Shown here piece after piece: positions 52,042-63,900 of a stretch of 64,000 nucleotides of DNA (position 1 is the first letter of the stretch; each line of letters begins with the position of its first letter). This DNA comes from Nilaparvata lugens. Taxonomy: Eukaryota > Arthropoda > Insecta > Hemiptera > Delphacidae. The notes under the pieces were generated by a model. It ran no database searches. It saw only the letters and a program-made list of their open reading frames with translations, and was not told where the DNA came from. Position numbers and translations under genes: made by a program. Location of the stretch: positions 11,327,900 through 11,391,899 of the forward strand of contig NC_052506.1 in the NCBI RefSeq assembly GCF_014356525.2, in the 5' to 3' direction.

Positions 52042-53384
52042 ACTAATTACTGTTATTACCTTTTTTTGGATCTTTGACATATTTTTTTCTGGTACTCTAA
52101 GATCTTGCCTCAATTCTGATAGAAACTCCAGTGTTTTCAATTCCTATCCATTATCTCCAAAACTTGGTTGTCAAGTTTGGGGCAAAAATAGCCAAGAAAA
52201 GTCTAATAAATTCATTGATATTCCCGCGTCAGGGCTGAGTGAAATGGGTCTGGGGATGAGAACGCATTCCCTGATAAGGATAACTAATGGCTGGGAAGGA
52301 ACGCGGCTCTGGCTAAATTTAAGAGCAAGTCACGCTCACCCCTCTGTAATTATTTTTTCTACAAACAACGAATCATGGTTCTGCGCCTGTAAAATGCATT
52401 GCGACTTACATACGTGAAAAAAGCACGTTCCCCTCTGTCTGGCCGATCTGAAATTTTTATGGAGAAGGCTCGTTTTTGGTGCATATATGGTACTCTAAAC
52501 TTTTATGTGAGCAATTTTTTTCTGAAATAAATTCACAAGTTTGTGAGTTCAATTTGTCTAAATGTTCATGATAATTTGAACAATGAATAATTTTATCTCT
52601 TTATGAAGTCAGTTATCAAAATAGTATCTCGTGATACAATTGGAAGAATGCTACAGAAAAATTAAGGAGAGAATTTCAAAAAATTTTGTTGGTAACAAGT
52701 ATTCTCAGGGCCGGCTGTAGACAATCGGCTGCCCCAGGCAAATCAGGAACTGTTCAAGTATTCAGAATAATATATTTTTTATTATTACGAAAATTCAAAT
52801 TGAAAGTCTTCGGGGTGAATAATTACAGCATTTAATTTGAGATAAGATATACATTTATTCAACACAGTTAATCATAAATGTAATACAATAAACAGTTGAA
52901 CATCGTCATAGAGATATAATTAATACAATGCGCTTATACTTGTATTTATACAATAATTTGTAAGTGCTAATATACAACTTGTAAGTGCCAATATCTACTA
53001 GCTATCACAGAAATCTATAACTCTGTAGTAGGCCTTCTCAGCAAGAAAGCTGTATAAACTACTTTTGAAAATGCTTATTGACTTAGATTTCAGTATAAAT
53101 CAGTATTTGGATTTTCGTTTAATAATAATAATTAATCCTTTAGCATTTGAATAATTGTAATTTCCGTCTGTATAATATATTGTGATGATAATAATTATTG
53201 TGATTCACTTCTCCTTTTAAGTGATTGAACTTGAATATTTGTGTATTTATGTGTAAAAATCAAGAAATGGAACAAGCTTAGGCCATTCGCCTATGCTTCC
53301 GATTATTGTATTTTTGTTTGCTTCATAAATTAAATTCAAAATGAATACATGCAGTTCAATACAAATGAAGCTTTTTTGGATTTT
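52042..53384. other. Unassigned; one possible hAT end and a retroposon tail
   Basis: A 131-codon ORF (52022-52417) has no motif. CAGGGCCGGCTGTAGAC at 52708 resembles a hAT-type terminus, but no partner end is found. 53220-53384 has AATGGAACAAGCTTAGGC and CATTCGCCTATGCTTCC, typical of a retroposon 3' end. Confidence 0.4.
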
Positions 53385-53500
53385 GTTTTTGGCAAATAAA
53401 TAAATCCATTCAATTATAATTAATGTAACTTCAACTTAAAACTGTTTGTTTTTGGCAAATAAATACATATTCAATTATAATTAATTTAACTTCAACTTAA
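53385..53500 (+). repeat. Tandem pair, about 61-bp units
   Basis: GTTTTTGGCAAATAAATA, CATTCAATTATAATTAAT and AACTTCAACTTAA recur with small changes. Confidence 0.8.
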
Positions 53501-53586
53501 CATAATATCAATAATGAATGATCTTACGCAATAATAATATGGCTGATAATATTGTCTTTTTTTGTTAGGGCTACTCTTGAATAGAA

Positions 53587-53693
53587 ATAAAAAATACCTA
53601 AGTACCTTTTTCAAAATTGTAACAATTTTGGAAAAGAGTACTAGATTTCTATTTAATTCTAACAATTTTGAAGAAGGGTACTTGGTTTTTTAT
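53587..53693. repeat. Short inverted repeat
   Basis: AAAAAATACCTAAGTACC and CAAAATTGT pair with ACAATTTTG and GGGTACTTGGTTTTTTAT. It is about 107 bp with imperfect arms. Confidence 0.6.
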
Positions 53694-54948
53694 CTCTTAT
53701 TTCTGATAATATTGTTACATCATGATAGTTTATGCTCGATTGATAATAAACAACTCAGTTTTATCGGGTGGTGCGGAGGTATGTGACCAAGTTGTTGGGT
53801 CGTCTGGTGGTGCCGGTCGTGTTGTATTGTCGTGTAGAAAATATGAGCGCCATAAGTGGCCTGCAGCCGGCAGCAGCACGTGCGAGAACACTCTCACAAA
53901 CTGACGTGAGAATAATTTATCCGCAGACGACGTACGACTCTGTCGCACAGCTCCGTCCGGTCTCCTGCGATGAGATACCGTGTTTTCGGTTACATTTCAC
54001 CTCGCCGCCTGTTTTTGGCAACGATCGTTTTTTCCCGTTGCTCAGCTGTAAATTTCCCCACACTCAGCACAACCACCTCATCCCACAGTCAAGGGTCACC
54101 ACAACTTTGTTTCGCTTTCTTTCCTATCGTATTATTTGTGTCCAGGGACTTCGGAAAGTCTATCCTATCCCAAACCAGCCTTTCTTTGTTACCTTCATAT
54201 GTAGGCATGAAACTTACATTTACATAGACCTTGAAAGAGGTACATTTTGTAGGCATGAAACTGGTGTTATTCAGACAGAATCTGTAAAGCTTTCTATTAC
54301 ACCTTGATCAAATTCTTATGAATGAATAACATATTTTGTGAAGCCAATATAGTATCGAAGTGAACTTGATCTTGTATTATAGTACATTGCTCTTATATCA
54401 AAATGGGCAACTCTCATCATAGTTTTTCCATTAGTGGAAATTCTATTTGAAAAATTTGAATTATTTTTGAAAAGTTCAAGTTATTTACAGATATTAGGTA
54501 TGTGTAATTCACTTTAGATATTATTTAATATTTGATTAATATATATAATTATAATATATAATATATAATATAATATATATAATATAATAACAAAATATAA
54601 ACTTTGACCTCTCACATTTTCCATCAAAATTAGTGATTCATAAAGTGAACCACGTCATATTTTATTCCAATCAGTGAAGCGAGAATAATTTATTGAAAAA
54701 TCCGTAATCCTGCGGCAATATTGAAAAAAATTGACTATCGTTGTTCTACTTCACGCATTTCTTCATTTAAATTACCTCTCTACTACAAATCCTTGGACTT
54801 CGATTTCACTTCTGATCCATCTTCATTAGTTCTGAATCTACGTGACATAGTACTATTTCCATTTTAATCCTTTTAATTAAAGTATTGAAGATTGTTACTG
54901 TGGTATTCTATAATATTCAGTAATATTGGTATTGGTATTGGATATTGG
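53694..54948. other. Single-copy stretch with one 179-codon ORF
   Basis: The ORF at 53768-54307 is the longest non-repeat frame in the middle of the window. It has no recognisable domain, signal peptide or splice context, and the overlapping frames on both strands are also open. The direct repeat TGTAGGCATGAAACT lies at about 54201 and 54249. The stretch 53760-54180 is the least AT-rich here. I leave it uncalled. Confidence 0.3.
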
Positions 54949-55223
54949 CATAGAGAAACAATAGCGTAAGTAGATATCCCATGGTATAGGGCGTTTATGT
55001 CGCAACTTTTACTGTTATCCCAAGCCGATTACTGTCGATTATTGTTGATTTTTACTGTTTTGACCGGGTAAGAGTGTATGAACGGCACAATATGAGAGAC
55101 TACCAGCGTCATAAAGCTTCACGGGAAAGAACTACGAGGACTATCGGCTTGAGATAACAGTAAAAGTTGCGACATAAACGCCCTATGCCATGGGATATCT
55201 ACTTATGCTATTGTTTCTCTATG
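54949..55223. mobile_element. CATAGAG foldback element (copy 3, 275 bp)
   Basis: The termini CATAGAGAAACAATAGCG and its complement are flanked by the exact 7-bp duplication ATATTGG (54942-54948 and 55224-55230). It is uninterrupted and the same length as 581-855. Confidence 0.92.
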
Positions 55224-55660
55224 ATATTGGTATAATAGTATTGGAGGGAACCGGAAGGTAAACATGTGAACTTTGTTCAAATTCGCAAGAGAAGTACCTT
55301 TACCTGAGATGTTCTTTTGATCACAAGAAAGTGAATAGTTGACGAGAACTTTGAAAATTGAAAATAATTCATCACAAATGGGAAATTCGAAATTATGGGC
55401 TAGGAGGCTAATGTGTACAATATTGTATTAATTGATTTGAGAAACTTTAAAATTGGAAAAATATTCACAAATTGAATATTGTAATAATGATCTAGGAGGC
55501 TAATGTCTACACTTGTATTAAATTATTATTTCCTCGAAACCTAATATGATAGTGAATAACTGAAACTGTAGGCCTAGTGTTATATAATATAATGAAGATA
55601 CTTGAAATATTCTTGCTGCATTATACTTGTGCTATATTCTTGTGCTACCATCCCCAAGAA
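55224..55660. other. Unassigned stretch
   Basis: Two related lines (CTAGGAGGCTAATGT near 55402 and 55493) indicate a short local duplication of about 90 bp. Otherwise I see nothing. Confidence 0.4.
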
Positions 55661-56037
55661 TTCAATTCAATTCAATTCAATTCAATTTCAATTTCATTTC
55701 AATTTCAATTTCATTTCAATTTCATTTCAATTTCAATTTCATTTCAATTTCAATTTCAATTTCAATTTCAATTTCAATTCAATTTCAATTTCAATTTCAA
55801 TTTCAATTTCAATTTCAATTTCAATTTCAATTTCAATTTCAATTTCAATTTCAATTTCAATTTCAATTTCAATTTCAATTTCAATTTCAATTCAATTTCA
55901 ATTTCAATTTCAATTTCAATTTCAATTTCAATTTCAATTTCAATTTCAATTTCAATTTCAATTTCAATTTCAATTTCAATTTCAATTTCAATTTCAATTT
56001 CAATTTCAATTTCAATTTCAATTTCAATTTCAATTTC
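55661..56037 (+). repeat. Expanded hexamer array (TTTCAA)n
   Basis: About 375 bp start with pentamer TTCAA units, then are almost pure 6-mers with a few one-base slips. It adjoins the T7 retroposon in reverse orientation and matches its tail motif. The Phe/Gln/Asn, Ile/Ser and Glu/Ile or Lys/Leu ORFs are artefacts. Confidence 0.95.
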
Positions 56038-56115
56038 TTTCCTAAATAAACATAATACACGAGTATGGAATACAATATACAACATATTTTGGAATCCCCC
56101 TACTAGACTAGACTA
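56038..56115 (-). repeat. Retroposon T7, adjoining the hexamer array
   Basis: CATAATACACGAGTATGGAA, CAATATACAACATATTTTGG and ATCCCCCTACTAGACTA match 23690-23775. Confidence 0.75.
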
Positions 56116-57184
56116 GCGGGGGGGGGGGGAATACTGGGCGGACTTGGGCAACCAATCACAAGCATCCTTTAATCTTTGCAGAGGCCAACTCTTCCTGTTC
56201 GGCTGAGTGCTTATCACACTGCAAACTTAGCGAAATAGAATTCTCGCATTAATCAAGAGAAATAATGAAAGTTCTCCAATTAACACCTCCGGCTGATGGA
56301 GCCGGATGCGTAATGCGGGACGCTTTAATTAGCAATTACAGTTAATCATCGACGGAAATTAGAAGTGAAAGGAAGTTGAGAGTTTATCGCTCGAGAAGAA
56401 GGCGCCAGATGAGAAAAGATATGGGGTCGGTCGGTGTTCAAAAGAAAAGAAGCGGATTTTGTTTGGGGGAAAGAAAATTGCAAGGAGCTGTGAAAGGTTG
56501 CATCTGCTTCCGAGTTTGGTGCAATACTCTGTTCGCAGCCTAATTAAGTACCACAAAGATTTCGAGGAACCTGAGCTGCGATAAATCTGCTCGTAGCACT
56601 AGACTTCATTACGTTAAGAGTCCTTTTCATTAAGGAGCACAACCACTCAATGGTCACCTCACTAACTGAAGGGTGCTCCACTCATACACTGCATACTGAA
56701 GCTCTCTTGCAACTCAAGTAGTAGCCTACCACTGGACCTGCTTTCAGTTCAGAGTTTAGTAGCTCAAAGTGGAGACCGATTGATCAAGAATACTCTGCAC
56801 TCTATCGTATGTACTCACTCAATAGCCCTTTTCCTTGAGTATCTTAATTCCAAGATATGTTTAACGTTCCCTTCTATTTAAATAATTTACTATTACTATT
56901 ACTTATATCACTACTAGTAGTTCTGTGAACAATAGACTTCGCGCTCAGTAAGTTACATTGATCTGTTGTTATGTTTTCTCAAAAATTAATAAATCATTTA
57001 TCAATTTAAAATGTCTAGAAAAAATCCTAAATGAACATAGAGCTTTCTGTCCTATCGTATCGTGACGTGTCGTCCCCGGAATGTGAGCGTGAGCGCTGTT
57101 ATCAGGTCTCGCTGCACCTGTCTACAACGTTGATGGAAAGATACATTTTCAAGATATTCGATGTTTTTGAACGGGTAGTATTAT
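56116..57184. other. Single-copy stretch, possible regulatory sequence
   Basis: 56116-56640 is less AT-rich with no repeat match. At about 56320-56347, TTTAATTAGCAATTACAG and GTTAATCATCG place several ATTA-type homeodomain core sites side by side. A run of G lies at 56116-56129. The 65-codon ORF is unrecognised. Confidence 0.4.
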
Positions 57185-57470
57185 AGTCCACTAAACAGCT
57201 GATTTATGATTAATAATTATTCTATAGTCTGATTTTTACGGTAATATTGGCGTATGAAGGAGGTTCCTTTTTCCTTCTATATTATCCTTGAAATGCAAAA
57301 TTTCCAAAAACCTTGTATATACGTTGACGCGCAATTTAAGAAGGAACATACCTGTCAAATTTCATGAAAATCTATTACCGCGTTTCGCCGTAAATGCGCA
57401 ACATATAAACATTAAGAGAAATGCCAAAACGTCGACTTGAATCTTAGACCTCACTTCGCTCGGTCAATTA
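57185..57470 (+). repeat. Dispersed repeat ending ACTTCGCTCGGTC (copy 2)
   Basis: It follows 17445-17722 almost base for base, from CAGCTGATTTATGAT to CACTTCGCTCGGTCAAT. Confidence 0.8.
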
Positions 57471-58157
57471 CTTATATTACTATTCATTTATTTTGGAACC
57501 TCATCAAGTTCAATTCAATTCATTCCACCAAGACAGTACAAAGATGTGACAATCAGAAAAAAAACAATAATTATTATTCTAAATATCTTTATCAACTATC
57601 TGAAAAATAAGGCTGGAGGTGAAGAACTACTAAAGTTCTAAGGTGAAGTTGCACTAATAATTGTTTGATTATAAAAATTCACTCTCAAAGGTGCTCAAGA
57701 TACGAACTAGATCGAGAACTCTTGATACAGAAATTGCGGCTTGTCAATAAAATCAAAATTCATTATATTGTTTAAAAAAGCTCTCCAAACCTCATCAAAA
57801 ACACTTCGTGTATTCAAGATATGTATTATCACAGAATACAGATTATAGTACGTATAGAAGTTTTCTCTGGTATTATATTCAATATTATATTCATAATATA
57901 TAGAATCAAACAGCTATATCGATTCGATAAACTAGTATTTCCTCTTGAAGGATAACCTATTGACGACTTATGAAAAAGGAATCATGACATTTCTTTATTC
58001 TCAAATTCAGAGTAAATTCCATAATAATCAACGGAATAGAAATACCTTCAATACCACCAATCATTCAGGATGCTTCAGCAAATGTCAACAGAAACTCATG
58101 AGTGCCATGTAATATATTTCTTTTTTAAATAAGAAGACTATTTAATTTGACAATTCT
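57471..58157. other. Unassigned stretch
   Basis: I see nothing with support. CAATTCAATTCATTCC near 57511 is a tail-like word. Confidence 0.4.
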
Positions 58158-58455
58158 AGTAAAATTGTCAAAAACCCCAGATTTTATTGAAAGTAGAAAG
58201 AACGTTAACCATTGTCAATCTCTGATAACCTGGAACTAAATACAAGAGCAGCAGAATTTATACTAGTAGGCGAGTACTGCTATTGGTCAAGGGCATGAAC
58301 GTCTGCCATTGGCACAGCTAGACACTCCCCTCCCACTTAACGAAGCATATAATAGAAACGTCACAAAATTGCGGTTCAAGCATCAGACCAGCCATGATAA
58401 CAAAATTTACGTGCAGTACAAAATAAAACCCTAGAAAACAAGTAAAACATAATAA
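58158..58455. mobile_element. Hammerhead-like retroelement, single arm
   Basis: ACTAAATACAAGAGCAGCAG, ATTTATACTAGTAGGCGAGT and CTGCTATTGGTCAAGGGCAT match the left arm of 33341-33981 up to its centre. The fold is damaged: GACCGGTTTCGG is replaced by GAACGTTAACC. No second arm follows, so the palindrome is not obligatory. Confidence 0.7.
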
Positions 58456-59651
58456 AACAAATATGTAAATAGAAAAACTAAGGACTAATATATGCTAACA
58501 AGGTTATGATAAAACTAAATTCGTTGTGTTGAATTGGTTGAAATGAATCTGGTCATTTCAACTATACTGGGAATTGTCCTTAATTACTCTGCCCTTTTGA
58601 TTTTTATTGGGAACAGGAGATATTTGTTTCAAAATCATTGAAATTTTTAATGATAAATCTTGAGCTTATTTTTCATTGGATAAATATAATCATGAAGGTG
58701 TGCTTCAGATCAATCTTATTGAATCAGTCATATTTTTGAATTCAAACAGATTATACATAATGGTTTCATAAGCCGAAAACTTCCATATCAGAATAAATAT
58801 GCTTCTGAGTAACTTGTGCCAAGTTATAACATCATTTGTTGTTGCAGCTAAGTTTGCAAGTGATAAAATACGGATATGGAAGACTTAACTAAGTTATGTC
58901 ACTCGACTCATGTCAAAAATTCTACTTAGATGTTTCCATCGCTTGTTGTACTGAATTTTTGGACTAAGACGGCTGCAAAGGTAAGACGGAAGTGCTCCAA
59001 GATAATGGCAAAGTCAAGACAAGAGTTTGAGAATGAATGAGCAAGAAGAAACAAAGATGGAAGAAATTGTTGAAGGTAGGTGAAAGACAGAGAGGACTTT
59101 TGAAGTGAGTTCGGGTCGAAAAGTTGGTTGTAAGTGTAAAAGGGTGAGTCGGCTTGAGCGCTATGAATAATGGTCTCGCATAATGAACCCAATTAAAATA
59201 TACATGAGCAGAACTTTTAGCCAGGTACCGGCACCTTCGTCTCAACAAAGGTAATAGAGTTATACGCCTTGCCTACTTTTCTGTACCGATAGCTTGCTTG
59301 CTTCTCTCAGTAGACAACCTGAACAATTTCCAACTTGCTACTAATCTCTGTTCAGATACAGATCCAAAACTTCTCTTTTGGGACCGAGCCCACAATTTTT
59401 GAGAGAAAGATTGCTTTTGACGACAGAAATAGTGTTTCGAGGGCCTTCTTCCCACGCTTTCCAGCTGAGTTAGGGAAGAAGCTTTTGCGTAAAAATAATT
59501 TTCCCACAGAACACTGACATTTTTCAGGAACCGAACACAACCGAAAACTTTCTCTTTACCGTTGAGTTATATATCAACATCTAACAAGCTGTATTAGAAA
59601 GTAAGTGATATTAGTGTAGTACTGTTCAGTTATTAATCGATTCAATTATTA
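58456..59651. other. Unassigned stretch
   Basis: Overlapping ORFs of 60-94 codons at 58926-59540 show no motif. I see no repeat copy. Confidence 0.4.
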
Positions 59652-59690
59652 TTTATCGGGGCACTGAGCTTTGCTCGTTATTTTTATTAA
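59652..59690 (-). repeat. Fragment of TCCTATTATATT repeat, 3' end only
   Basis: TATCGGGGCACTGAGCTTTG and CTCGTTATTTTTATT match the terminal hairpin end of the family. Confidence 0.7.
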
Positions 59691-60170
59691 AGGTGTGTTT
59701 TCGTAACGGGCAGACGACAGAATTCACTTTAAATTAACATTGGTTCTTATGGGAGTATTCACCCATCGGCAGAAAGTTGAGCAGAAAAAAAGAACTGTTC
59801 AAATCAGAGACGAACTGTCGCTCATCTTGCCGTTCTTTATAAGGCCTATCAACACAATGCTATTTTGCTTCGACCGATCACTGCTCGTGAACCGTTTTGT
59901 CGAAAAAGAACTAATTTCGGGATTCTGTCGACGAGAACAGACAGCTTCGAATCACTTTTCTGCTCTGATCACGTGACACCGGCAGAAAAATCTTCTGTGG
60001 ATCAGACGCCATGTTCTTTTTAACCTCAATCTTTAATTGTTGGATGGTTTGTTTTGATATTGGTTGTCAGATTTCGGATTGCTACTATTATACTGTGAAA
60101 TTAATTTGCAGTGGAAAATTGAGGTATAAAATATTTCTATTGGTTTCTTTATTCTTATAATTTTTACAAG
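59691..60170. other. Sequence upstream of the candidate gene
   Basis: It may hold the promoter or earlier exons. A 78-codon ORF (59740-59976) has no motif. TTAATTTGCAG at 60101-60111 is a possible acceptor but the frame after it closes. Confidence 0.3.
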
Positions 60171-62719
60171 AGAAATTGAAAATGGATTTACAACAGAAAG
60201 GCGTGAAATTTTCGAAGTTCAAAGTTTTGTACTTTCCAGACCTGCACAACGAATTACCTATTTGAAAAATAGAATATGGTTAGAAATTGCTGATGTAATA
60301 GAGGATTCAAGTAAGTACACTTAAATTTCGCATAATAAAGTAGGCTAGATCTACCGTACACAATTATTTGATATAAATTTTATGAGTATCCTACTAGCAT
60401 GTTTACAATTTTTATTCAGGTAGCCCACTGTAGTAGGCCTTTAATAACCTAGTCTCTAGGTCTAAATTGCTATCTTTTTCATTTTTCAAGAGGTTAGAAG
60501 TTGACAAAAGTTTATTTATTTCTTTTTTTAATGTTTAATTTGTAGTATTTAATAATAATGTAAATCCTAGACTAGCTAGTTTGTGTATGGTAGAGAATTA
60601 TCACAAGAAAGAGAGAAATCTAATCAACTGATTAGATTTAAACTCATTCAAGATTGATTGATTAGATTAACATTAAATAATCAGATTCAAAACATTATTC
60701 AACCAAGATAACATTTAGAATTTCATGCTAACAATCTTTTACACTTTCAGTAAGTTGGCCTAATCACAAAATACATTTTTTATAATGCAGCTAGTAGTTT
60801 TCACAAACAGATTTATTAAAATAACATCATAATTTGACTTAGAAGTATTTCATTACATTCTAAGTCCTTTCTGGTTGACCATTGCTACCAAACTCATTTA
60901 AAACTACAATAGTAATGTATTTGAAAAACTTATTCATGCTCTATTGATCGAAATATTGCATGATGCCAGGTAGATCAATATGAATAGTATAAATTAAAAC
61001 AGGAGACACACAACATAGATAGATTAAAAACACTGAAAAACTTACATTATAATCGGAAATTTTTAAGGAACTGTGTCCCCTTTCTCAACCGAACGGAGAG
61101 TGTAATGTAAGTTTTTCAGTGTTTTTAATCTATCTATGTCGTGTGTCACCTGTTTTAATTTATATTATAAAACTTTAAAGTGTTTTCTGTTATATGCTAT
61201 GGATGTAAGTATATACTTATAGTATTTATATCTAATGTAAATAGTTTATTGAGGCCCAGTTCACTTCTAATTTATTCAAAGTCCAAACTATGTCTTATCA
61301 TTGATGATTAACTTCACATTATCTCCATAATGAATATGCTGAAAGATTATGTTTCTTTTTTCAGGTACCATTTACAAACAAAATATTGAAGAGAATGTGC
61401 TCAAAGGAAATGCATATGAATTATTTTTTGTTGACCAGGATGGAACAATTCTTTGGAACCTATAGTTAGAATAAGTTAGTTAGGTAAGATAAAATTCCAC
61501 TCATTTTTTAAACTTTATATAGGCGATGTCATTTTATATAGTTTCCCATTTTTTAAAAAGGTTTATCCACTTCAATGTTTTATTATCGATTTGATGGTAG
61601 ATATTCAAATAGTAAGATTTAACTATGGTACGTGACTAAAATAATAGAAAAACTGACTGAATTTTGAAATCATTAATAGCTTACAGGAAATCTTAATATT
61701 TCGAAACTACATGAAACCACATGAGATCAAGATGGACAGTTGAGAAGAGTGCTTAAAAAACAATGTATTCACTTATCATTTTACAGGGAATAGAGTTATT
61801 CATAATATTGGGATTCCTTCCATAAAGAAATAATTTATGTAACATTATCTAATAATGTGATAACATTACATCAATAATTTGATGTTAAAATTGTTTTTAA
61901 AACACTCTTCTCAACTGTCCATCTTGATCTTGAGTGGATGATGACTTTATAAATGACCATACATTAGAACTATGAATAGATGACTTCAAAAATTCACCCA
62001 GCAAGTGCTGGTAGAAAACACTGAATAATAGCTTTTAATGACAGTCATTCCACCTTTTAAAATTTATGATTAAATTCATGGATGAAATACCCACATTGTT
62101 CTGAGAGAGATTTATGTATTTGTAGTTTGGTATTCATTTTCAAATCACTTAGTTCTACTTATAATGTTGTAGATAATCATCATTTCAGATTAAGCAATTA
62201 ATTTATTGATTATTTCCATTTGTTTCATTAAACTTGTTTCTCTAAATGTAGAACTAAAAATTACTTTATGCAGTACATTTTGGAAGAGTTAAGTAAACCA
62301 AACGGTCGAGAAGTAGGCCTACTGACCACAGAAATAAATAAATAATTGTTCATGATATCCAAAAATATATTGTTCACCAACAAGTTCTTTTGACCTAGGG
62401 GCACACTGATTAATCCCAATTCCTGCATGGAGATTTATTTATTCAATCATTCAGAATTACACAACTAACAGATTGATGCTAATAATAATTCAACTGAATG
62501 TTGGTTTATTGGAATTTCTCATATAATATTACTTTGTCATTATTGGGGGGTTCCTTCCCAAGAAATATAATTAAAAACTTATACAGATTACAATCAATTT
62601 CAGAATTCACTTTGCAAAGTTTTTTTTATAATGAATAATAAATTATCTATAACTTTTTGATTTCAGGCCTAGTGATGTACCAGCCAGAAGTAGAGGATGA
62701 CAAAGAAAATCAACTATGA
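60171..62719 (+). CDS. Candidate spliced gene, 3' part, unknown product
   Basis: I do not recognise the protein. Exon-like piece 1 (60171-60310) lies after TTTTTACAAG and before GTAAGT; it reads EIENGFTTERREIFEVQSFV, then LSRPAQRITYLKNRIWLEIA, then DVIEDS, and leaves one base (phase 1). Piece 2 (61365-61483) follows TTTCTTTTTTCAG and precedes GTAAGA. Joined to piece 1 it reads TIYKQNIEENVLKGNAYELF and FVDQDGTILWNL, then a stop at 61463-61465. Piece 3 (62667-62719) follows TTGATTTCAG. Joined directly to piece 1 it reads LVMYQPEVEDDKENQL and stops at 62717-62719. The two routes would give alternative C-termini. Upstream exons and the start are not found in this window. Base use is ordinary, and no repeat in the window overlaps the exons. 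Confidence 0.5.
60988..61162. repeat. Intronic inverted repeat 1 (arms about 65 bp)
   Basis: TATAAATTAAAACAGG, ACACACAACATAGATAGATT and AAAAACACTGAAAAACTTAC pair with their complements at about 61100-61162. It lies between exon-like pieces 1 and 2. Confidence 0.85.
61724..61930. repeat. Intronic inverted repeat 2 (arms about 40 bp)
   Basis: AGATCAAGATGGACAGTTGA and GAAGAGTG at the left pair with CACTCTTC and TCAACTGTCCATCTTGATCT at the right. It lies between pieces 2 and 3. Confidence 0.85.
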
Positions 62720-62925
62720 ATAATATTCCATGGATATGATTCATGTATGATGTAGTAGCCTACAGAAGAAAGAGATGGACTAATCTAAGAAATATATTCA
62801 TTTTTTCAGTACATCTTGATGTGTTTATTTCATGTTATTCATAATAATATCTTCTTTTCCTGATCGCTCCTGCTAACTGCTTCAATTCAGGTAGTTTTGA
62901 AGAAAACAGCAAGTGACATGAAATT

Positions 62926-62931
62926 AATAAA
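62926..62931 (+). terminator. Candidate polyadenylation signal AATAAA
   Basis: AATAAA lies about 207 bases after the piece 3 stop, followed by T-rich sequence (TATGTTTTAATTGTTTATAC). It supports a 3' end on the plus strand. Confidence 0.45.
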
Positions 62932-62935
62932 ATAT

Positions 62936-63779
62936 GTTTTAATTGTTTATACTTGAGGGATTTTTAAAACTATATTTAACCCAAAAGCATCGAACTCTTA
63001 TTAACAACTTTATTGGTTCTGTATGTCTTCTGCTTTTTTGGAACTAATAAAATTATTTAACATTGCTGACTGGCAAATGCTATAGGTAACACGTAGTTAA
63101 ATAATAGACTTGAATTGGATATAAAATAGGGTATCACAATTATTATGTATTGTATTAAGAATTAAGTAATAGTACTTATTTACTGCATTGAAGGGGTAAT
63201 AATTCTTTGAATATGAAAAATAACTTAAGCAAAAGTTGAAAATATGATGTTCCAAGCCACATCAAATATAATCACTTTCAATTCTACCTTCTAGGCTATA
63301 TTTCCAAGGTTTTGATTAAAATTGATAAGCTTTTAGAACATTATAGTGAATAAGGAGTTTGAAAGGCTACTCCAATTCTAATTAATACCCTAATAAAGTA
63401 TTAATTTTAATAGGGCAACTTTAATGGTTAATTGTAGAAAATAACTAGTAGGCCTACCCTAAAATATTCAAAATGAGCATGACCAGTTTCTAATTATGTC
63501 ATTGTCAAGAGAGTCCTTATTGAAAATGTCGAAACTAATCATGTTTCATTTTGGAATATCACAAGGGTACTAGTTACCTTCTATAATTAATACGTAAATA
63601 TTCATCCATTTTAAAATAGGCTATGTGTTATTTAAAGTACCATAACAGAACTCGTTTATTAAAGCAAGATATAGTTATCTCAACAATAATTATTAGAATT
63701 AGTTCGCCTGTTTGAATACACTTTGTACATGTCATATGTGTTAATCTATAATAATAATTTCCAATATTCGTATAGCTGG
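62936..63779. other. AT-rich sequence downstream of the candidate gene
   Basis: I see no gene or repeat. Confidence 0.4.
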
Positions 63780-63900
63780 TGAGGAGTCCCTAATTGAACA
63801 TTGCCTGAGAAGGCATATTGATTTAGGCAGTCAATTGGCCTCACGATTCTTATACATGATTGTATATCAGCCGGGACCGTACCCATCCAATGATCAAAAA
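63780..63900 (-). repeat. RTE-like retroposon tail, minus strand
   Basis: On the minus strand, CATTGGATGGGTACGGTCCC then GGCTGATATACAATC and GAGGCCAATTGACTGCC parallel 7879-8062, with more divergence. Confidence 0.55.

Noticed and set aside
52708..52742. hAT element
   Set aside because: One CAGGGCCGG-type end is seen, but no matching opposite end or 8-bp flanking repeat was found nearby.
53768..54307. 179-codon ORF as a gene
   Set aside because: It has no recognisable domain, overlapping frames are also open, and it shows no splice or polyadenylation context. It may merely reflect a less AT-rich stretch.
55577..56116. ORFs of 100-179 codons made of Phe-Gln-Phe-Asn, Ile-Ser, Glu-Ile or Lys-Leu
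   Set aside because: They are produced by the hexamer array; no unique protein sequence is involved.
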